A DNA stretch of 19,311 bases. Source: an uncultured Odoribacter sp. (GTDB taxonomy: Bacteria > Bacteroidota > Bacteroidia > Bacteroidales > Marinifilaceae). Positions 16,812 through 19,311 of this stretch are shown here, one piece after another (the stretch's first letter is position 1; every line of letters starts with the position of its first letter). A program made the position numbers and the translations under genes. The stretch lies in NCBI GenBank assembly GCA_910588375.1, contig CAJUQA010000032.1, positions 1-19,311 of the forward strand, written 5' to 3'. The notes below the pieces were generated by a model. It was given only the letters and a program-made list of their open reading frames with translations, made no database searches and was not told the origin of the DNA.

Positions 16812-17765
16812 TTAGTGAAAAATAAGGTAAAATAAATAAGCCAGATACAGGAGGAGGAACACGATGCCTTCCCATTTCTCTATCTGCCGCCCTTTGCCCG
16901 TAAAGATAAACAGGAAAAGGAGCAGCGTGGCCAGCAGATTGAGCAGGATGTCCGCCAGATTTTCAGTCGACATGGGAATCGGCTGGATAACGGCCGACGT
17001 GCCGAGAATCAGAAAGGTATTGAAAAGATTCGACCCCACGACATTCCCGATAGCCATATCCACATTCTTTTTCCGGGCGGCGACCAGTGAAGTGGCCAAC
17101 TCCGGCAGAGACGTGCCGATAGACACGATGGTGATGGCGATGATGCGCTGGGAGATACCGAGCGACTCGGCGATACTGACAGCCCCTTTCACCAGGAAAT
17201 GCCCCCCGGCAATCAGTCCGACAAATCCGATAATAATGAAAAACAGGGATTGGGGAAGGGAACGGTTTTTGATGGTGACTTCCTCCCCTTGGCCTTTGCG
17301 GGCCAAAGCCAGGGTGTAAGTAACGAAAACCAGGAAAAAACACAGGAGAATAATCCCCTCTGTACGGCTGATGGTGTAAGAACCCGGCACAGGCCAGTGG
17401 TCGTTGCAAAAAGCGATGAAAATCAACGTGGCGGCAAAAAGAGCCATAGGCACTTCCACCCACGTAGTCGTCTTTTTGATAGCGATGGGGTAAATGGCGG
17501 CCGTGACACCCAGAATGGCCAGAACATTAAAAATATTGCTCCCCAGCACATTCCCCAGTGCCAGGGCCGATTCGCCTTTGGCGGAAGAGATAATATTCAC
17601 GACCAGTTCGGGCGTTGAGGTACCGAAAGCCACCACGGTCAGACCGATGACAAGGTTAGGCACATTTAACCGCGAGGCCAGCGCGGAACCTCCGTCCACT
17701 AATTTGTCGGCTCCGTAAATCAGAATGACAAAACCGGCAATTAAAAAAATAACATTCAGAAGCAT
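16812..17765 (-). CDS. Na+/Ca2+ antiporter, CaCA family (YrbG-like)
   Basis: 317 residues, about ten membrane helices, typical of the short bacterial cation/calcium exchangers. The two inverted alpha repeats are clear: GTSTPELVVN at 48-57 with GNVLGSNIFN at 71-80, and GTSLPELATS at 217-226 with GNVVGSNLFN at 240-249. The glutamates E53 and E222 and the asparagines of these motifs form the ion-binding centre in the family. A cytoplasmic loop lies near 156-170. The protein would exchange Ca2+ (or another divalent ion) against Na+ or H+ at the inner membrane. It has its own promoter and appears to be a single-gene unit. Confidence 0.93.
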   Translation of the reverse strand: MLLNVIFLIAGFVILIYGADKLVDGGSALASRLNVPNLVIGLTVVAFGTSTPELVVNIISSAKGESALALGNVLGSNIFNVLAILGVTAAIYPIAIKKTTTWVEVPMALFAATLIFIAFCNDHWPVPGSYTISRTEGIILLCFFLVFVTYTLALARKGQGEEVTIKNRSLPQSLFFIIIGFVGLIAGGHFLVKGAVSIAESLGISQRIIAITIVSIGTSLPELATSLVAARKKNVDMAIGNVVGSNLFNTFLILGTSAVIQPIPMSTENLADILLNLLATLLLFLFIFTGKGRQIEKWEGIVFLLLYLAYLFYLIFH

Positions 17766-17841
17766 AACCCAAAAATATGTTTTAGCTTAACGTATCGGAA
17801 AAGATAAAGTTTGCTTCTTTTCCTCATTCGTTATCTCACGA

Positions 17842-17873
17842 CAAAAATAATCTCCATTTTGTTCATTTGACAA
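17842..17873 (-). promoter_or_regulatory. Promoter for the Na+/Ca2+ antiporter
   Basis: On the minus strand: TTG at 17873-17871, a 21-base spacer, and a perfect -7 element TATTTTTG at 17849-17842. Transcription would begin near 17835, giving a leader of about 70 bases. Confidence 0.6.
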
Positions 17874-17950
17874 TGACATGTGAAAAATCATTGTACAACT
17901 GCTTTCGGCACCCTATCGGTTCGTGATAAAAAAGAGTATGTTTTTGATGT

Positions 17951-17978
17951 AAAAAGAGCCTCTTTTTTTTAATGAGGC
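17951..17978 (-). terminator. Terminator-like hairpin reading leftward
   Basis: On the minus strand GCCTC (17978-17974) pairs with GAGGC (17962-17958) across an A-rich loop and is followed at once by TCTTTTT. The stem is short. No leftward gene ends here, so it would only make sense for an RNA coming from the folded element at 18054-18167. An alternative AAAAAGA/TCTTTTT stem overlaps it. Confidence 0.35.
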
Positions 17979-17991
17979 CGTACTCCCGGTA

Positions 17992-18014
17992 TTTTCAACC
18001 TTTTCAACTGTTTC
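17992..18014 (+). repeat. Direct repeat flanking the folded region, left copy
   Basis: Matches 18324-18345 over 22-23 bases with a single one-base length difference (TTTTCAACCTTTTCAACTG versus TTTTCAACCTTTTAACTG). The sequence is built from short TTTTCAAC/TTTTAAC units, so part of the match may reflect low complexity. Confidence 0.6.
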
Positions 18015-18053
18015 CACTTTTCCCCCTATGAAATAGTCAAAGGATGCTTAGGG

Positions 18054-18167
18054 GTTTCCCTGATAGAACGGCGTAGCAATTGGAATGTAGCGGCGTATCA
18101 CTTACGCTCCTGGCTGCCGTTGGTCCGCTCCTACATCCCAGTTGATTCGGAGGTGATGGAGGGAAAC
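18054..18167. other. Folded GC-richer element with possible pseudoknot, unassigned
   Basis: Nested complementary segments are visible by eye: an outer 8-bp stem (18054-18061 with 18160-18167, GTTTCCCT/AGGGAAAC), a middle stem with 12 of 14 exact pairs (18077-18090 with 18131-18144), and a 5-bp inner hairpin (18093-18097 with 18103-18107). A 6-bp match AACGGC/GCCGTT (18067-18072 with 18116-18121) crosses the middle stem, as in a pseudoknot. A further 6-bp hairpin (18023-18028 with 18049-18054) abuts it. I do not recognise the family. It could be a small RNA, a cis-regulatory element or a repeated non-coding element; the transcribed strand is not determined. Confidence 0.45.
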
Positions 18168-18198
18168 TAATGAGCAACCCGAACGAAACCTTTGTAGA

Positions 18199-18257
18199 AG
18201 ACGTTATAACGTCTATACCCTATGCGTTATAATGTCTATGCTTATGGCATTATAACG
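18199..18257. repeat. Three palindromic boxes at exact 23-bp spacing
   Basis: CGTTATAACG (18202-18211, within the perfect 16-bp palindrome AGACGTTATAACGTCT at 18199-18214), CGTTATAATG (18225-18234) and CATTATAACG (18248-18257). Box centres are exactly 23 bp apart, and the first two boxes share the downstream bases TCTAT. Boxes two and three are also perfect inverted copies of one another. The layout resembles an operator array or a short iteron series. Confidence 0.6.
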
Positions 18258-18288
18258 TGCCGGCTTTCGTGTCATGCGGAAGTTGAAG

Positions 18289-18340
18289 AGTTAAAAAAGT
18301 TGAAAAGTTGAATAGGAAACTTCTTTTCAACCTTTTAACT
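18289..18340. terminator. Long A/T-rich hairpin, possible bidirectional terminator
   Basis: The arm 18289-18307 pairs with 18323-18340 over 17-18 base pairs with one bulge, around a 15-base loop. The stem is built from AAGTTGAA/TTCAACTT-type units. It is followed by a T-rich tract without a pure T run. It would insulate the 6S-like RNA promoter from the region to its left. Confidence 0.35.
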
Positions 18341-18345
18341 GTTTC
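18324..18345 (+). repeat. Direct repeat flanking the folded region, right copy
   Basis: Partner of 17992-18014. The same TTTTCAAC/TTTTAAC units recur immediately downstream up to about 18380, so the repeat sits at the edge of a short degenerate tandem array. Confidence 0.6.
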
Positions 18346-18381
18346 AACCTTTTAACTTCTTTTACATTTCAACTTTTTTTC

Positions 18382-18389
18382 TACCTTTG
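18382..18389 (+). promoter_or_regulatory. -7 element for the 6S-like RNA
   Basis: TACCTTTG is a perfect TAnnTTTG. Transcription would start near 18396, inside a small hairpin (18391-18400 with 18420-18429, nine of ten pairs) that precedes the rod-shaped RNA. No -33 TTG is seen at 19-21 bases. Confidence 0.5.
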
Positions 18390-18445
18390 TTCCGCTACGA
18401 TGAGAGTAAGCGTATTCCGTCGCAGCGGACATATTTGATTTGAAG

Positions 18446-18628
18446 CGTTTAGCTTTATCCTTGCCTTAGAAATCTGGACAATTTCTTGTACAAAGGGATA
18501 ACAGTACAAACGCTCACGCTTGCCGTATATACACACATATATACCTGGTTAAGCGTGGGATACTGTTTATTTTTGTACAGGGAGTCCAGACCCGTAAGGC
18601 AGATAAACTAAAGTTCCCACGCTTTTTT
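18446..18628 (+). ncRNA. ssrS: 6S RNA-like (Bacteroidales type) regulatory RNA
   Basis: The segment folds into one long interrupted rod of about 165 bases: closing stem TTTAG.TTTATC/GATAAACTAAA (18448-18459 with 18602-18612), TGCCTTA/TAAGGCA (18462-18468 with 18595-18601), TCTGGAC/GTCCAGA (18473-18479 with 18584-18590), TGTACA/TGTACA (18487-18492 with 18574-18579), AACAGTA/TACTGTT (18500-18506 with 18561-18567), CTCACGCTT/AAGCGTGGG (18513-18521 with 18551-18559), and a terminal GTATATA/TATATAC hairpin (18525-18531 with 18538-18544). A closed rod with internal loops and a bulged middle, in front of a T-run, is the architecture of 6S RNA, which binds the RNA polymerase holoenzyme as a promoter mimic. 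Family assignment rests on shape, not on a sequence match. Confidence 0.62.
18611..18628 (+). terminator. T-run terminator of the 6S-like RNA with alternative pairing
   Basis: TCCCACGCTT (18615-18624) is a perfect complement of AAGCGTGGGA (18551-18560), and the T-run (six T at 18623-18628) follows. In the rod fold the same AAGCGTGGGA segment pairs with 18513-18521, so the terminator stem and the rod tip compete for it. Confidence 0.5.
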
Positions 18629-18683
18629 ATTGTCATTAACCAGCCTTTCCGGGAATTTTCAAGGTGCTAAGTAATTTTCGTGT

Positions 18684-19311
18684 ATGAAGAAATTATTTGG
18701 ATGTGTCTGTGTGTGTCAAATCTTCTTGCCCGTATTATTGTTGTTGTGTACAATAGCGGGCGTCAAAGCGAACAACATCCGTGTGGAGGGCAAAACGCGA
18801 GTCGTGAGTGTCGTTAACGATACGGTTGTTATCGAAGTCACTCTTCGTTGGGACAACTCCTGGCGGGACGACTTCAACTGGGATGCCGCCTGGGTGTTCT
18901 TCAAGTTCAAAAAGCGTGGCTTGGAGAATCCTTGGCAGCATGCTTACCTTTCATCTTCCGGTCATCTATTAAATGTCTCGGCCGGTAATGAAGGTGGAGG
19001 TTACGCTTACATGGTTGGTGCTAATGCCGGAAAGGTAAACGGTTTGTACGTCATGCGTAATTCCATTTCAGAGGGGAATGTGAGTGTCCGGTTACAGGCG
19101 AAATGGCCTCTTAACGGTACAGGCTTGACCAAAAGTGATTTCGGTAATGCTCTGAATGAGATTTACGTTGCCGTCCATGCTATCGAAATGGTGTATGTTC
19201 CTTACGGGGCTTATTACTTAGGGGATGCTTCTTCTTACAAGAGTTTTGCGGTAGGTGATACTGCCGCCGTATTCATTGATTCCGAAAACGCCTTGACACT
19301 TTCTGCTAAAG
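18684..19311 (+). CDS. SUMF1/formylglycine-generating-enzyme-like exported protein, 3' end outside the window
   Basis: Open for 209 codons from ATG 18684 to the window edge. The first 30 residues form a signal peptide (MKKLFG, hydrophobic core, ending AGVKA before NN). The mature region parallels the left-end protein: NNIRVEGK, WDNSWRDDFNWDAAW, KFKKRG, SIYVAVH-like IYVAVHAIEMVYVPYGAYYLGD, then KSFAVGDTAAVFIDSENALTLSAK. The EMVYVPYGAYYLGD segment is the likely start of the SUMF1-type domain, whose catalytic part is not in the window. The last 55 bases are identical to the left-end gene. The gene follows the 6S-like RNA by about 55 bases; no separate promoter is evident. Confidence 0.75.
   Translation, partial: MKKLFGCVCVCQIFLPVLLLLCTIAGVKANNIRVEGKTRVVSVVNDTVVIEVTLRWDNSWRDDFNWDAAWVFFKFKKRGLENPWQHAYLSSSGHLLNVSAGNEGGGYAYMVGANAGKVNGLYVMRNSISEGNVSVRLQAKWPLNGTGLTKSDFGNALNEIYVAVHAIEMVYVPYGAYYLGDASSYKSFAVGDTAAVFIDSENALTLSAK
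19257..19311. repeat. Terminal inverted repeat, right copy
   Basis: Exact reverse complement of 1-55, ending at the window edge. The reading frames of the two SUMF1-like genes are in the same phase at the repeat. Confidence 0.97.

Larger units (their letters stand above)
17766..18683. other. Long intergenic region without a protein gene
   Basis: These 918 bases hold no credible protein gene on either strand. From left to right they contain the antiporter promoter, a minus-strand terminator-like hairpin, the first of two direct repeats, a GC-richer folded element, a three-box array with 23-bp period, a long A/T-rich hairpin with the second direct repeat, and a promoter followed by a 6S-like RNA with its terminator. 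Each is listed separately. Confidence 0.8.

Noticed and set aside
17992..18380. Repeated TTTTCAAC/TTTTAAC units considered as a CRISPR-like array
   Set aside because: Units are short, degenerate and without spacers of uniform length; this is low-complexity repeat sequence.

Overview
The window looks like a chromosomal piece of a gut-type Bacteroidota, most likely order Bacteroidales. The evidence is the recurring TAnnTTTG -7 promoter element upstream of genes, the lack of strong Shine-Dalgarno sites, the outer-membrane porin ending in F, the Bacteroidales-style type IA topoisomerase, and the pair of SUMF1-like lipidless exported proteins. I cannot name the genus from sequence alone. No tRNA, rRNA, CRISPR array, transposase, integrase or phage gene is visible.

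Layout. (1) Positions 1-649 (minus) and 18684-19311 (plus) are the 5' portions of two paralogous exported proteins of the formylglycine-generating-enzyme/SUMF1 family. They point outward and both run off the window. The outermost 55 bases are exact inverted copies, so both ends enter the same repeat. (2) 650-1024 is intergenic and holds a 23-bp inverted repeat pair enclosing about 198 bp with one outward-facing promoter-like element. This has the architecture of an invertible promoter. (3) 1025-3860 is a two-gene operon: SulP anion transporter and outer-membrane porin. (4) 5970-3865 and 6598-5987 (minus) form an operon of a cytidylate-kinase-like P-loop protein and DNA topoisomerase III. (5) Divergent from it are a fused nucleotidyltransferase-HEPN protein (6735-7664) and a giant protein of about 2237 residues (7893-14606). 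The giant protein joins a complete PLP aminotransferase-type active site to an HPr-kinase/PEP-carboxykinase-like P-loop domain. It is the most unusual gene here and the best candidate for an undescribed system. (6) On the minus strand follow a tiny CDGSH iron-sulfur protein, a LemA-TPM-TPM operon and a CaCA-type Na+/Ca2+ antiporter. (7) 17766-18683 has no protein gene but is dense in structure: a GC-richer folded element with a possible pseudoknot, three CGTTATAAYG-type boxes at exact 23-bp spacing, flanking direct repeats, a long A/T hairpin, and a rod-shaped RNA that matches the architecture of 6S RNA.

How they may work together: the SulP transporter and porin probably form one anion-uptake unit across both membranes. 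LemA and the TPM proteins form a common envelope-associated set. The nucleotidyltransferase-HEPN protein and the giant PLP/P-loop protein are codirectional neighbours, but with a 228-bp gap a functional link is only a hypothesis.
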